The notes beneath the pieces are model-generated. The model saw only the letters and a program-made list of their open reading frames with translations, did no database searches and had not been told where the DNA came from. The position numbers were made by a program, and so were the translations under genes. A stretch of DNA of 64,000 nucleotides from Brettanomyces bruxellensis (Eukaryota > Ascomycota > Pichiomycetes > Pichiales > Pichiaceae). The DNA lies in NCBI RefSeq assembly GCF_011074885.1, contig NC_054689.1:2170001-2234000 (forward strand). Reading direction: 5' to 3'. The number at the start of each line of letters is the position of its first letter. Within the stretch, counting starts at the first letter, position 1. Below, piece by piece: positions 39,955-50,488 of this stretch.

Positions 39955-41472
39955 ATGATATCGAAAATGTCGTTTGCATTGAAGAAACCAGTGCTAGCGG
40001 CACTAAAGAGTTATCGAGTGTCAAATGTGAACAATTTGTTGGCATCTTCCAGGTGCCTCGGCATTTCAAGAAGCGTTAGATACTACTCACAAAAAGGAGA
40101 CAGTAAGAAATACAAGTCAATCTTAGATAATGATCTTCTTGAAAAGACAGGAATTAACACTGATAAGGCTACCAGTAAGGATTCATCTGTCGGTGACATG
40201 CTTAAGGAAGAAAAGCAGAAGCTTAAACACGAAGCCCAAAAACTTCATCAGGCAGGGAAGGAAGAAGGAAAGAAGATTGAAGAGGAATTCAGTGGCAAAG
40301 ATACTGATGACGAATTTTCTAGGGCAAAAGAGAGAAGAAATAATACGAAGTCAACTTTAGATAAAAAGAAAGAGAGGTATGAAAACTTATTTTGGTGGTT
40401 TGTATTAGGCGGAACTCTAGCTTTCGGTGGATACATGATGAGAAACTGGGATGAAAAGAAGGAACCGGAGCTTTACGTGGCAGAGGAAAATGGATATTCT
40501 CCTTTCAAGATGCTTAAAAGATTACGGAAGAGGTTTTCGGGCGTTTCAGGCGTTCTTACCGAACCAGCTTTCAATGACCTACTACCCCCACCACCTCCTG
40601 AACCTTACAAGCACCCATTGACATTGGTTTTGGAGCTTGATGACACATTAGTCCATTCAGCATGGGATCATGCAAAAGGATGGAGAACTGCCAAGAGGCC
40701 TGGCGTTGACTACTTTTTGGGATATCTATCACAATACTATGAAATTGTTGTCTTTTCTAAGAGCTCGATGGCATTTGCTGAAAACACTATCTCGAAGCTA
40801 GATCCTTATCATGCTTTTATTTCGTACTCTTTATTCAAAGAAGTTTGCCGTACAAAAGATGGAAAGACAGTGAAAGATTTGAGTATGATGAACAGACCAC
40901 TGGAAAAAATGATCATGATTGATCCTGATCGGGATTGCGCATCTCTCCAACCAGAGAACAACATTCCTTTGGATAAATGGGATGGAAAGAAGGACGATAA
41001 ACTTGTTGCTTTAATCCCATTTTTGGAATACGTTGCAACTCAACCAGTGAAAGATGTCAGGCCAATCCTTGCATCCTTTAAAGATAAAAAAAATATCCCA
41101 ACCGAATTTGCTTGGAGGGAGCATAAACTTCGAGAAGAATGGAACAAACAGCAGAAGGTGAAACAAGAAAACTCTTTCTTGAGTAAGATTCTTGGTATTC
41201 CACCATCATTGGGATTCCAATCCAAGATGCCTTTGGATGCTATCAGAGAGGCTGGACAGAAGAACTACGAGAACATGCACAAATATCTACAGGAGAACGG
41301 TGATAAAATGTTGAAAGAAGAGGAACAGAAGACTAAGGAAATGCTTGCCGATCAGAAGTTGACTCTCGGAAAGATTGTTACAGAGGGCATGCCTACTGCT
41401 GAGGATATTGCTAAGCAACAAGCTCAAGCAGCTGCAGCACCTGCTGATGCGTCAGGATCCAAAAAAGTGTGA
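39955..41472 (+). CDS. TIM50: Mitochondrial inner-membrane translocase subunit Tim50
   Basis: The ATG at 39955 (after an in-frame GTG) gives 505 residues, against 476 in S. cerevisiae. The N-terminus is a basic, Ser/Arg-rich presequence (SRCLGISRSVRYYSQ). A transmembrane helix near residues 143-163 (FWWFVLGGTLAFGGYMM) precedes the intermembrane-space FCP1-like domain (about 222-365). There the phosphatase signature is degenerate (LVLELDDTLVHS). Tim50 receives preproteins from TOM and passes them to Tim23. The 100 residues between presequence and membrane anchor are charged and coiled-coil-like, and the C-terminus ends in an Ala/Gln-rich tail. Confidence 0.95.
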   Translation: MISKMSFALKKPVLAALKSYRVSNVNNLLASSRCLGISRSVRYYSQKGDSKKYKSILDNDLLEKTGINTDKATSKDSSVGDMLKEEKQKLKHEAQKLHQAGKEEGKKIEEEFSGKDTDDEFSRAKERRNNTKSTLDKKKERYENLFWWFVLGGTLAFGGYMMRNWDEKKEPELYVAEENGYSPFKMLKRLRKRFSGVSGVLTEPAFNDLLPPPPPEPYKHPLTLVLELDDTLVHSAWDHAKGWRTAKRPGVDYFLGYLSQYYEIVVFSKSSMAFAENTISKLDPYHAFISYSLFKEVCRTKDGKTVKDLSMMNRPLEKMIMIDPDRDCASLQPENNIPLDKWDGKKDDKLVALIPFLEYVATQPVKDVRPILASFKDKKNIPTEFAWREHKLREEWNKQQKVKQENSFLSKILGIPPSLGFQSKMPLDAIREAGQKNYENMHKYLQENGDKMLKEEEQKTKEMLADQKLTLGKIVTEGMPTAEDIAKQQAQAAAAPADASGSKKV

Positions 41473-41692
41473 CTGAATGATTGATCACCCTTTTGAATAT
41501 TGTATACATATAACGGCATCTTTTTTCTGATTATGTTTTACTTTCCTTTCATCACTTTCTTTGTACCTTGATTGCGTCGGTATGAGTTTTGCACTGGATG
41601 TTACCAGTCCATACTTAGACATTGTATATAGAGAAACGCTAAAAATACTTTATATTGTATGAAAATTGAAAGATATGCTTATAAAATAGGCA

Positions 41693-43969
41693 TTAAACAT
41701 AATCCAAGTAGTTATGACATGTCAGCGGATCCGTGAGCTGGTATACAACTAACAATCCATCGTAAAAAATGAGATAAAGTAAGAATCGCCCTTCACATAA
41801 CTTCTTACAGGTGATCCCGGATAAATACTTGCAACTAGTATGACTCAATGATCCAGATCTATATGTTGTGGGGAGAACAAATTCCTGCCTCATGCCAACA
41901 ATTCCTCTATACTTTGTTAATCTGAAAATCGAAACCAAACCAACTTGAGATGCAACTATAAAACAATTCAGTTCTGGTATCACCAAACTCAAAGATAGTC
42001 GATTACACGAATCCTCGTTTTCATCTCTAGTAGTGAAACCAAAAATATCTGACACGGTCGCATTAAATAACAGTCTGTTAACCCGAAATAAGCTTAGCTG
42101 CTTTTTTCCCGTAACTAGAAGAAACTTGTTTTTGAATCGTTTATTATGAGCGATTCCTTGCCAATAACTATCAAACCTTTTTGATATATGCCTTTTTCTC
42201 TGACCCCTCTGAAAATCTTCATAATAATCATCATACATCTTTCTTATTCGTCGCATTCGATCAGTTTCCGTTGTAGGAATAACAAAATTTTGGGCAGCCT
42301 CTGTCGGAATATAAAAGCATTGGAATTCAGAGGAAAGGCCTAAGTGGCTTGATTTACAATAATTAGATTCTGCATCAAGTAACTCACTTTCACTTAAAAT
42401 TCTGCTGGCAAGAATGCCATCTTTATCAATCCAAGGATCACCAGTAAGTAATTCAAATGAATTCACTGATTTAAAATGATCTCCGTTCACAAAATTGACG
42501 CACCAAATTTCTTCACGAGTCGCCACTCTACTAACAACCTCAGGTTTTTTGAAATCAACCTTTGTTGATAAGTTTCCCCCAGAAATTCGATGTATTATGT
42601 TCATAGGAAACTTAAAAACAACAACTTCACCGCTGATAGATCCAGCAGAAACGTAAACTTCCTTCTCATTCTTGATAAAACTAACACTTGGGATGTTATG
42701 AAAGAGAGGACGTGTCTTCACTAGGTAGACAACATTCGATTCGTTATAATAGAACAATGTAACTCTTCTACTATTATCAGACACCGCTAACATATTTTTG
42801 TAAATATCCAAACCCCAAGCCGAACAATCAACTTTTACTTCAACATCTGCACGATATGTTAAAACAGGTCTTAAATCTGAAATCTGACTAACAAACCAGT
42901 CCCACTTCTCAGAAAACGTCTCAGTGTCATACAGAAGAACCCTGCCATCATCGGTCACTACTCCTAAGACCTCTAACCCAAAGAATGTACCGATCATCAT
43001 ATAATTAATGAGATATGGAAAGCCGGGAAATGTGGAGTGCTCTTGCTGGTACTCACTTAGGCTATTTGCCTTTGTCTCAATAATAAAAGACGAACTAATG
43101 TTGCCATTATTTGAAAATTCTCGGGCTTTGATAACACTTATACGTGACATTGAAGCAACAAACATTAAATTATACCTTCGTGAGCACACGCTGAGATTAT
43201 TTCTGAACATTCGCCCCGGTTTGCAGTCCAGCTGAAACGAAGAAAATTTATCCAATCTTAAAGAATCGGGATATTTGCTAGCTGGCTGGTTCAAGTTATC
43301 TTTAGCAAAATCGGAATAAGGTACTAACAATTTATTGACTGGAGAATGATTCTCATAATGCAAGAAGGTGTCATCAGAATTGACTGGTAGCCCATACGCA
43401 CAAATATTATTCGATTCAGGAGGCTGGAACTTCTTCAAAATTGCCGGCAATTTGAAATTGTCTTCTTCAGCTCTAGAGTATCGCTCATATACGACACTAT
43501 TGTAATCCTCGCGAACGTATTCACTCGAATCGCTATTTTGTACTTCAGGCTGTGGTAAAAAATCATAAAACGTGTCCTCATCTGCCTCAACCGTGTACGT
43601 ATTTTCGTAGGGCTCCTCCGAATGTAATCTTACTGTATGCTCATCAATGTACCCGCCATAATCATCTTCAACATCTGACTCCAAGTCTTCAGAAGATGAC
43701 AATTCTAAATCGCTATTATTTGAGCTTCCATCATCTTGCAAAGACCAATCATAAAATCGTTGATTTACGAATAGCGAAGGTGATCTTCTGCGGTATCCTT
43801 TCCTTTTACGAATATTGCAAAAATCCAAGAAATTATCAAAGTGCCTTCTGGGGACGTCATCATCAACTGGTGGTGGAAACTGAGGTTCCGATACATCATT
43901 CCAATCAGATATGAATTTGCGTCTTTCAATTGTTCTATCTCGATCTTTTCCTTCATCCATTTCCTCCAT
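41693..43969 (-). CDS. CRT10: Crt10-like WD40-type protein
   Basis: The open frame begins at a TTG, and I use the ATG at 43969 (MEEMDEGKDRD), giving 758 residues. The first 200 residues are acidic and Asp/Glu/Ser-rich. The rest reads as beta-propeller repeats, for example DCSAWGLDIYKNMLAVSDNSRRVTLF and HNIPSVSFIKNEKEVYVSAGSISGEVVVF. These features fit the Crt10 family. Crt10 of S. cerevisiae (957 residues) affects expression of RNR2 and RNR3, the ribonucleotide reductase genes. The call rests on motif resemblance, and another fungal WD40 regulator is the alternative. It converges on TIM50 with 220 bp between. Confidence 0.7.
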   Translation of the reverse strand: MEEMDEGKDRDRTIERRKFISDWNDVSEPQFPPPVDDDVPRRHFDNFLDFCNIRKRKGYRRRSPSLFVNQRFYDWSLQDDGSSNNSDLELSSSEDLESDVEDDYGGYIDEHTVRLHSEEPYENTYTVEADEDTFYDFLPQPEVQNSDSSEYVREDYNSVVYERYSRAEEDNFKLPAILKKFQPPESNNICAYGLPVNSDDTFLHYENHSPVNKLLVPYSDFAKDNLNQPASKYPDSLRLDKFSSFQLDCKPGRMFRNNLSVCSRRYNLMFVASMSRISVIKAREFSNNGNISSSFIIETKANSLSEYQQEHSTFPGFPYLINYMMIGTFFGLEVLGVVTDDGRVLLYDTETFSEKWDWFVSQISDLRPVLTYRADVEVKVDCSAWGLDIYKNMLAVSDNSRRVTLFYYNESNVVYLVKTRPLFHNIPSVSFIKNEKEVYVSAGSISGEVVVFKFPMNIIHRISGGNLSTKVDFKKPEVVSRVATREEIWCVNFVNGDHFKSVNSFELLTGDPWIDKDGILASRILSESELLDAESNYCKSSHLGLSSEFQCFYIPTEAAQNFVIPTTETDRMRRIRKMYDDYYEDFQRGQRKRHISKRFDSYWQGIAHNKRFKNKFLLVTGKKQLSLFRVNRLLFNATVSDIFGFTTRDENEDSCNRLSLSLVIPELNCFIVASQVGLVSIFRLTKYRGIVGMRQEFVLPTTYRSGSLSHTSCKYLSGITCKKLCEGRFLLYLIFYDGLLVVYQLTDPLTCHNYLDYV

Positions 43970-44110
43970 AATGATTATCACCACTAGGAAACATGTCAAA
44001 ACAATAAATACAAAAACTTTTATTTTGAGAACGGCAAGTCAATGTGAAGCAGAACGCATTTGTTTCTATGCTTGAAAGCAGGGTCTGAAGTTCTGGGACT
44101 TGCATGTATT

Positions 44111-44131
44111 AAAAAAAAAAAAAAAAAAAAA
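44111..44131 (+). repeat. A21 homopolymer
   Basis: A run of 21 A lies in the 283 bp between the CRT10-like gene start and the transporter stop. It may be a nucleosome-depleting promoter tract. Confidence 0.8.
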
Positions 44132-44252
44132 GATAACGACAATCAAATTAAGGGCTGGCTACCTACTACTACTTAACCGTGCTACACTTGGCACATAAAA
44201 GAAAAATTACCTTATCGTTAATAATCATTCATATATACGGCTAAAATGCGCT

Positions 44253-45779
44253 CTAGATAAAAACCTTCATGCATCTCCCCACAACTGTATACCTTGCAAT
44301 TATGAAAAGAACAGTTGCAGAACAACAAGTGGCGGCAGCAAATAAAACCATTTTATCGTAGTCTGTGGCATCCTGCTTTTTAATGAAAGCACCAGATATA
44401 GGCAATGATATCAAGTTTCCAAAGGAAATAAAGGCATAAGCAGCACCGTACCGTTTGCCAAAATCCTTTGTTTTTTTGGTGATGGTACTCACGGTAGCCC
44501 CAGTTAAAGTATAAACAGAGGCACATCCAAAACCAAAAAGACATATGAAAACGTAAATTCCAGCCCTGTATTTTCCGAATGGATACCAAACAACAAACAA
44601 CGAGAAGGTTAATAGTGATGACATCAAAATCATCAAATTGAATGTCCCATACTTATCTGCAAAATAGGAGGGAATGAATTTTCCAAGGATACCAGCTGCG
44701 TTCAAGATGGTCAACATATTGAAACTTTCGGCTTGCGAAATTCCATGAACCATAGCGTAAGAAGAAATATAGGTGAGAACGATCAATAAGGAAAATTCGT
44801 TCATAAAAAGAGCACATGATAAAGCTGTAAATTTCTTCTCTTTGAAAGCATTTAAATCCACAGAATCCATTAGTTTCTGTGGGACGGTTCTCTTATCAAT
44901 TTCACCAGTCTTCTCTCGAATTTCTTTGAGTCTATCTCTAGCTAGAACGGCACCTAGGATATCAACTCCCAAATTGAAGAATGCCATTATACGCATGGCC
45001 CAGTTAAATCCATATTTTTGATACAAGTACCTAAGCATTATGGGAAAAACCACACCTCCAACTGAGCCCCCAGATTGAGCAGCACCAATGGCAAAAGATC
45101 GCTTCTTTTTGCTGAACCAACTTGAAATTGTGGATACAGCCGAAAACATCATCAAGCCAGTTCCCATACCAGTGCAGATTCCGAAACTGAAAATGAATTG
45201 AACCACGGTAGTGGAAATCCCGCAGGTGATAAGTCCCACAAACACGAAGATACTCCCTATAAGCAATAACCACATGGAACCAAAACTATCATATAAGGGG
45301 CCCACGAATAATCCAAGGAAAAGAGACACAAACATATATAAGGAAAATATCCAGGAAACAGTAGAAACAGAAACATTTTTCAACTGATTTGAAACCACAT
45401 AAGATTCAATAGCACCGATACTGTTCATTAGACCAAATAAAGTAAAACAGCACAAAAAGCTTCCTAAAACCACCGAGTAAGCTCTCAAGCCTCCATCTGG
45501 ATACAAGGAGTCATTGTTTCCATCTTCGACAAGTAATTCTTCATTTGACTTTATAGTCGTCATAGGCTCAGAACTGACCTTATGCTTTATATTCGGAAAT
45601 AAATAATGCTCGGAATAATCATCCTTTTTGCTTTTTAGTGGGCAGGCATTTTGCAATTCGTATGCAGAAGAACGAGCTTTGGATGGAATCGGACCTTCCA
45701 AACTTTCCACATAAAAGTCCCGCTTTGCTTTTCCGTAATAATGACTTTGATCTAATTCCGGTAATGATGAATTGAACAT
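44253..45779 (-). CDS. Monocarboxylate-transporter-like MFS protein (MCH family)
   Basis: The 508-residue protein has a hydrophilic N-terminus of about 95 residues, then YPDGGLRAYSVVLGSF and about twelve membrane segments. The family signature region IGAIESYVVSNQLKNVSVSTVSWIFSLYMF closely resembles S. cerevisiae Mch4/Mch5, and the loop after TM6 is charged (RDRLKEIREKTGEIDKR). The yeast MCH proteins do not carry monocarboxylates; Mch5 is a plasma-membrane riboflavin transporter and the substrates of Mch2 and Mch4 are not settled. Specificity cannot be read from the sequence. Confidence 0.85.
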   Translation of the reverse strand: MFNSSLPELDQSHYYGKAKRDFYVESLEGPIPSKARSSAYELQNACPLKSKKDDYSEHYLFPNIKHKVSSEPMTTIKSNEELLVEDGNNDSLYPDGGLRAYSVVLGSFLCCFTLFGLMNSIGAIESYVVSNQLKNVSVSTVSWIFSLYMFVSLFLGLFVGPLYDSFGSMWLLLIGSIFVFVGLITCGISTTVVQFIFSFGICTGMGTGLMMFSAVSTISSWFSKKKRSFAIGAAQSGGSVGGVVFPIMLRYLYQKYGFNWAMRIMAFFNLGVDILGAVLARDRLKEIREKTGEIDKRTVPQKLMDSVDLNAFKEKKFTALSCALFMNEFSLLIVLTYISSYAMVHGISQAESFNMLTILNAAGILGKFIPSYFADKYGTFNLMILMSSLLTFSLFVVWYPFGKYRAGIYVFICLFGFGCASVYTLTGATVSTITKKTKDFGKRYGAAYAFISFGNLISLPISGAFIKKQDATDYDKMVLFAAATCCSATVLFIIARYTVVGRCMKVFI

Positions 45780-46160
45780 CTTAATATTAAAGGTGAATCA
45801 AGAGAACCTCTTCTTGAAAGAGAGACAGCTTCATATATGTTATTTGCTACTTCTGCATACTCTAAAAGGCGGAAAGGGGACGCATTTTGTATTTTTTGAA
45901 TAAACCAATTTCTTGAACAAGTGCATTGATTATTAAATGACAAATTGCTCATACGTACATTCGTATTTTACGCTTTTCATTATGTTCTTTGTTTTTCTCA
46001 CGATACGGATTACCCCCAAACGACCCCAAATTTCCTTATCAAATGCCTCTAAGGGTAGGCGATCGCGATCTAGTAACAGATAGCAGATGAAAAATTATTA
46101 TTCCTCATCGAAAATACTTTTCGAGATTAGTAACCGTTAGAGGAAATTAACATTTACGTA
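45780..46160. promoter_or_regulatory. Transporter promoter / SPP2 3' region
   Basis: These 381 bp lie upstream of the MFS gene. A GGCGATCGCGATC palindrome-like stretch near 46058 is the only notable feature. No gene is seen. Confidence 0.4.
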
Positions 46161-46874
46161 TTATATACCACCACTACTACCATAATTTTTAGAAACTCTC
46201 GTAACTGGTTCATAGTTAGCACTCGAAACACGATAAGAAGGATCAAGCTGAACAGCAGATGGTTTTGCCCCTAAACCAAGAAGAAGAGGCCTTGATGTAG
46301 ATGCATTATCCTTCTTTACTTCTTCCTTTTCGATTTCCGTCACATCCCCTTTCCATCCCATTCCTCTTAGCATCGCCAAGCCAAATTTTTCCACGGGAAC
46401 CTTCTCATAACTTTCTTCTGTGGTTTCGGATACGCAGCTAGGTACGTCATAAGATGTTAAAGGTACAGGCTTTTGCCTTATACTATCTGCTCTCTGATTA
46501 TCGAGATGATCCATCTTTCCCTTTTTATCCATATTATTGATACCATATTTTATTGGCTGGTGTTCATAAGAGGGTACATTTGATGATGTCTGTTTCTTCT
46601 TTCTGAAAATGTCCCTTCTGGATTGGATGGGTTTTATTACCAATTCCGAATCTGCAAGTCTTGGCGTATCGATATCTTTTATGGTACTAATACCGATTTT
46701 CTTACCGTCATGCTTTATCGCATTACTCTCAAATAAACCGTTGCGCTTTATTTCAACTTTTCCGACAGCCTTGCTTTTACGTACCACTTCAACCTTTTTT
46801 TTTAAAGAAAACGACTTGCGGTTACCGGTTGGTATCTTAGAGGCAAACTTGCTCTTCTTTAAAGAAAACTTCAT
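46161..46874 (-). CDS. SPP2: Pre-mRNA splicing factor Spp2 (G-patch)
   Basis: The 237-residue protein (S. cerevisiae Spp2 185) has the Spp2-type G-patch YEKVPVEKFGLAMLRGMGWKGD (YNEVPVEEFGDALLRGMGWESD in S. cerevisiae), followed by LLLGLGAKP. The N-terminus is Lys-rich (MKFSLKKSKFASKIP). Spp2 activates the helicase Prp2 in the final catalytic activation of the spliceosome. The window contains six visible introns, so the factor has substrates here. Confidence 0.92.
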   Translation of the reverse strand: MKFSLKKSKFASKIPTGNRKSFSLKKKVEVVRKSKAVGKVEIKRNGLFESNAIKHDGKKIGISTIKDIDTPRLADSELVIKPIQSRRDIFRKKKQTSSNVPSYEHQPIKYGINNMDKKGKMDHLDNQRADSIRQKPVPLTSYDVPSCVSETTEESYEKVPVEKFGLAMLRGMGWKGDVTEIEKEEVKKDNASTSRPLLLGLGAKPSAVQLDPSYRVSSANYEPVTRVSKNYGSSGGI

Positions 46875-47206
46875 ATCCTACCTCTATATGATCATGACAG
46901 CAGAATATATAAACACTAAGCAAATCCAGAATATGCTGTTTGAAAGATATTGAAAAGCAAAATGTGTTTCGTAATGATAAATAACAGAGATAAACCCACT
47001 GTACAATATTAAGGCCAAACTTTGAGAAAAGAAACAAACAGAGAAAAAAAAAAGTACAAATATGTAAATATGAAGGGTGCTCTCCGCTGTGTATATTTTC
47101 TACACATAAGCGGGAATTTTAGATAAAAATTGTCACACTGTATCAGATTTGCCCTTATAATAGAATATTTCATTGGCTTTTACTCTGCTAACTCGGCATA
47201 TTTCGT
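46875..47206. promoter_or_regulatory. SPP2/SHE9 divergent intergenic region
   Basis: These 332 bp separate two divergent starts. No specific element or gene is recognised. Confidence 0.4.
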
Positions 47207-48700
47207 ATGCTGCCTAGTATTTTTATTAAAAGCTATGCCCGGTGCGTTTTGTGGCCTTTAGCGAGAAGTCGAGTGAAACAGTCTTCTTTTCGTACATTCA
47301 CATATCTGCATTCTCAATTGAATAATTACAAGGATGTGGATGATGAAGCAGCTCACAAGCATTTAAATTCCACTGGGAGATCCATTCGGAATGACTCTGG
47401 AGGTGATAAACGAAAAGCATTACAAAAGTACAATGACTTAGAGGAGAATAAGGACTTCGATCGTGCGATTAAGAAACTTAAAAATCTTGTGAAGGATCAA
47501 GAGAACTTATATTCGGAAGCAGGCACATTAAATAACAAAGGAAACAAGAATTTGCGAAATAAGATGACTAACGATGATGCTGTTGTGGATGAACAACAAA
47601 AGAGCGCCACAGATTCTGAAAGCGAAACACACACGGAGAATGTTAGTGTCGAGAAGACCAATTTACCGTTGAAAGATAAAGTAACAAGCTTTATTAGATC
47701 TGTAATTAACGGAGAAAATTTTAGACAATTAAAAGAAGAACTGACTAAATTTAGCAAAACAAGGGCTAGAAAGCAGGAAAAGTATAAGCAGAGCATCAGT
47801 AATCGGTTAGGCCAGGATGTTACGGAATTGAAGAAATCAATTGGAATAGCTTCACGTGTGGTGAACGATGTGACTGGATATAGTAAAGTGAATGCTTTGA
47901 AGGAGAAAATTGCCAAAAACGATCTAGAATTGAAAGTACTTAGAGAGGAGATCACGAGAGCTAAAGATGATTTCTCCACTGCTATAGAGAAAAGGTCTGA
48001 GTCACAACGAGAAATGAACGATTTGTTAGAAAGAAAGAGTAGCTGGGTACCAACAGACTTGAAAAGATTTACTGAGTTGTACATGAATGAGCATGAATTA
48101 GAACGCGAAGTAAAGCTGAAGAAAATACGGTTGGATGAACTGGACCAGAAGAATGATGAAACGCACGATAACCTCATTAAATCGATTATGGATAGATATC
48201 ATGAAGAACAGGTATGGTCAGACAAGATACGTCAATTTTCAACGTGGGGAACTGTACTAATTATGGTTTGTAACTTGCTATTAGTTTTTCTTGTGCAATT
48301 GGTATTCGAGCCGTTTAAAAGATACAGGCTTGTGCGCTCTTTTGAGAATAAAGTGCGGGATATTTTTGATAGAAACGAGGAGATGGAGTCCGATCTTAAG
48401 AAGCTTAAAAATGATATGGACAGCGGCTATGATACATTACTTGGTAAGATTGAAGAAAATCAACAAAATATTGTTGAGAAACTCCCAGAACAGAACATAA
48501 CTGCTAGAATCCTACCAGACGATTTGTCATTTGTATCCATAAAACATTGGATACACTTTACCTTCGGTAAACTTCTCAATCCTTTACATGGTTCGGGCTC
48601 AGAAACTTTTACAATGACAGGGTATGACATACAATACTTCGTATACTTTTTTTCAAGCCTGCTTCTTCTTACGGGATGCTTTCTGGGAAGACTTCTTTAA
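47207..48700 (+). CDS. SHE9: Mitochondrial inner-membrane morphology protein She9/Mdm33
   Basis: The 497-residue protein (S. cerevisiae She9 456) has a basic N-terminal presequence (MLPSIFIKSYARCVLWPLARSR), a charged coiled-coil middle region and the conserved core VTGYSKVNALKEKIAKNDLEL. ERKSSWVPTDLKRFTELYMNEHELE then leads to a membrane segment near 346-366 (TWGTVLIMVCNLLLVFLVQL). A second hydrophobic stretch forms the C-terminus. Mdm33/She9 sits in the inner membrane and controls its fission and shape. A long antisense frame (47497-48177) is a by-product of the Lys/Glu-rich coiled coil. Confidence 0.94.
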   Translation: MLPSIFIKSYARCVLWPLARSRVKQSSFRTFTYLHSQLNNYKDVDDEAAHKHLNSTGRSIRNDSGGDKRKALQKYNDLEENKDFDRAIKKLKNLVKDQENLYSEAGTLNNKGNKNLRNKMTNDDAVVDEQQKSATDSESETHTENVSVEKTNLPLKDKVTSFIRSVINGENFRQLKEELTKFSKTRARKQEKYKQSISNRLGQDVTELKKSIGIASRVVNDVTGYSKVNALKEKIAKNDLELKVLREEITRAKDDFSTAIEKRSESQREMNDLLERKSSWVPTDLKRFTELYMNEHELEREVKLKKIRLDELDQKNDETHDNLIKSIMDRYHEEQVWSDKIRQFSTWGTVLIMVCNLLLVFLVQLVFEPFKRYRLVRSFENKVRDIFDRNEEMESDLKKLKNDMDSGYDTLLGKIEENQQNIVEKLPEQNITARILPDDLSFVSIKHWIHFTFGKLLNPLHGSGSETFTMTGYDIQYFVYFFSSLLLLTGCFLGRLL

Positions 48701-48820
48701 CTCAAAGGATCCCAGAAATATAAATATTTTAGAACACATTCAATACAAATTAATTCACCCAAAAGTAAAGGAAAAAAAGGAGGGAAAAAGGATACCAGAT
48801 AAACCAGTGCCTTTATGGCC

Positions 48821-49720
48821 TTAATAATAACTAGCGATATCCTCCAATAACGTAGAATGTGAAGGGGTCCATTCAAGCTCCTTTTTGGACTTTTCTGCCC
48901 TTGTAACATTATTAGCCGCAAGAATAGTAGCCAAAAAACCAAGATACTTGAATGATTCTTCTTTAGTAATAGATTTCACCGGGAGATTGTATTTTTTACC
49001 AATGGCCTCGGCAATAGCTTTAGTTGGGATGCCAGATTCTCCGACACAGTTGTATGGCTTTCCTGCCGTACCATGCAAAATGGCTAATCGTAAGAAGTCA
49101 GCAGCATCTTGCAAATTAACAGCAGGCCAGCAATTTTCACCTTGATCAATGTACATTGCAAAACCAGCTTTTTTAGAAGCAGCAACGAGGGTTGGAATAA
49201 AACCAACAGTATCACCAACTCCATGCACTGTTGGAGGAAATCTTACAGACATCGATTTTACATCTTCAGTAGCGTAAGAAAGAACCAACTTTTCATTCTC
49301 TGCTCTCAAAGAAAAGCCAGGAGATTGGGCAAATGGACTGTCTTCATCCACATAAGAACGATTCTTTTCCTCCAACATTAAAGTTCCACTGATGCTGATG
49401 AATGGCTTTCCAGTACCTCTTAATGAATCCATCATTGCACTGCTTGCATTTCTGTCAATTTCCACTGATTTGTTGAAATTAGCGAAATCGTGAACGAAGG
49501 CAAGATGGATCACCCCATCACATTCAGATGCTCCTTTCCTAAGAACTGCTAGATCCTCCAAGCTACCTCTTAAAACCTGGCAATGTTTAGCTTTTAACTT
49601 AGCGGCCGAGTCCTCGGATCTTGCCAAACCAAGAACATCGATTCCATTTTCGAGTAATCTGTCAACGGTAACAGAACCGATTGTACCAGTAGCTCCAGTA
49701 ACAAATATTTTGAGTGCCAT
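48821..49720 (-). CDS. Extended/atypical short-chain dehydrogenase (NAD(P)-binding)
   Basis: The 299-residue protein opens with a Rossmann motif, KIFVTGATGTIGSVTVDRLL, and continues DVLGLARSEDSAAKLKAK, VLRGSLEDLAVLRKGASE and DGVIHLAFVHDFANF. This pattern is typical of the atypical SDR subgroup a5, common in bacteria and scattered in fungi. ISISGTLML provides the Ser strand, but no YxxxK follows at the usual place, so catalysis may be unusual. The substrate is unknown. It converges on SHE9 with 120 bp between. Grre2-type aldehyde reductases of yeast (about 340 residues) are a poorer match. Confidence 0.8.
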   Translation of the reverse strand: MALKIFVTGATGTIGSVTVDRLLENGIDVLGLARSEDSAAKLKAKHCQVLRGSLEDLAVLRKGASECDGVIHLAFVHDFANFNKSVEIDRNASSAMMDSLRGTGKPFISISGTLMLEEKNRSYVDEDSPFAQSPGFSLRAENEKLVLSYATEDVKSMSVRFPPTVHGVGDTVGFIPTLVAASKKAGFAMYIDQGENCWPAVNLQDAADFLRLAILHGTAGKPYNCVGESGIPTKAIAEAIGKKYNLPVKSITKEESFKYLGFLATILAANNVTRAEKSKKELEWTPSHSTLLEDIASYY

Positions 49721-50488
49721 AGTTGTCAGATTTTTGTATACTGCACCGCATCAAGAAGTTAGTAAAGTATATAACAAACTACGGTGGTATTGGGTTCAAT
49801 TTATAGTTCTTGAAGCGCAACTTTTCAATTGGCCTTCCAAAATCCTTTGTCGCCCATTTCCTTTTTCGAGTATGTTCGGACGTAACTTAACTCCGTGAAG
49901 AAGATAAATTCATTGAAATATTATAATAACATTTGACAATTATTGTCAACGTAATATCTACGGAGTACGGATGATACATTTAAGAAACTAGCTTACATAC
50001 ATTCGTCTACATCCTAAGCATTTATAATACTTCTAATAATACATTTTCCCGGATATATAGTGCTGAATAAAACTGTTTACCGGCTACTGGATACTGAATA
50101 GATCCATATCGACATCTGATTACTAATCTGTAGTTCGGACATAACACGACATAACAAATGTGATCAAGCATAAGAAACAAAATCTCGACGGCACACTATG
50201 CTGGAGGTGTTGCCTCTGCTAGAGCGTGGTAATACTACTACCTATTTAAATGAAGGTCGAAATAAGTAGTCGATCGACCAGGAAAAGAAAGGCGATATTT
50301 TCTTTTCTTTACAGTTTAGTGCCGCTTGCTGTCCCCAATCTTTTTTTTTTTAATTTCCATTTTTTTCTCTCATGCACTCGTCCATTTTATCCAACACATT
50401 TACAAGTTTTGTTAAAATTCAACTACGATAAGGATCGCTTACTTCGCTTTCTACAGGTAGTAAACCCTAAAAAGAGCAAAAGAAAAAC
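49721..50488. promoter_or_regulatory. SDR/RPT3 divergent intergenic region
   Basis: These 768 bp carry two promoters. I looked for the proteasome element GGTGGCAAA upstream of RPT3 and found no exact copy. A small frame at 50250-50501 overlaps the RPT3 start and is not credible. Confidence 0.4.

Noticed and set aside
47497..48177. A 226-codon open frame on the minus strand
   Set aside because: It is fully antisense to SHE9 and reads as Ser/Phe/Leu-rich, the expected mirror of a Lys/Glu-rich coiled coil.
49721..50488. A proteasome-associated control element upstream of RPT3
   Set aside because: I searched both strands for GGTGGCAAA and found only a partial resemblance near 50200.
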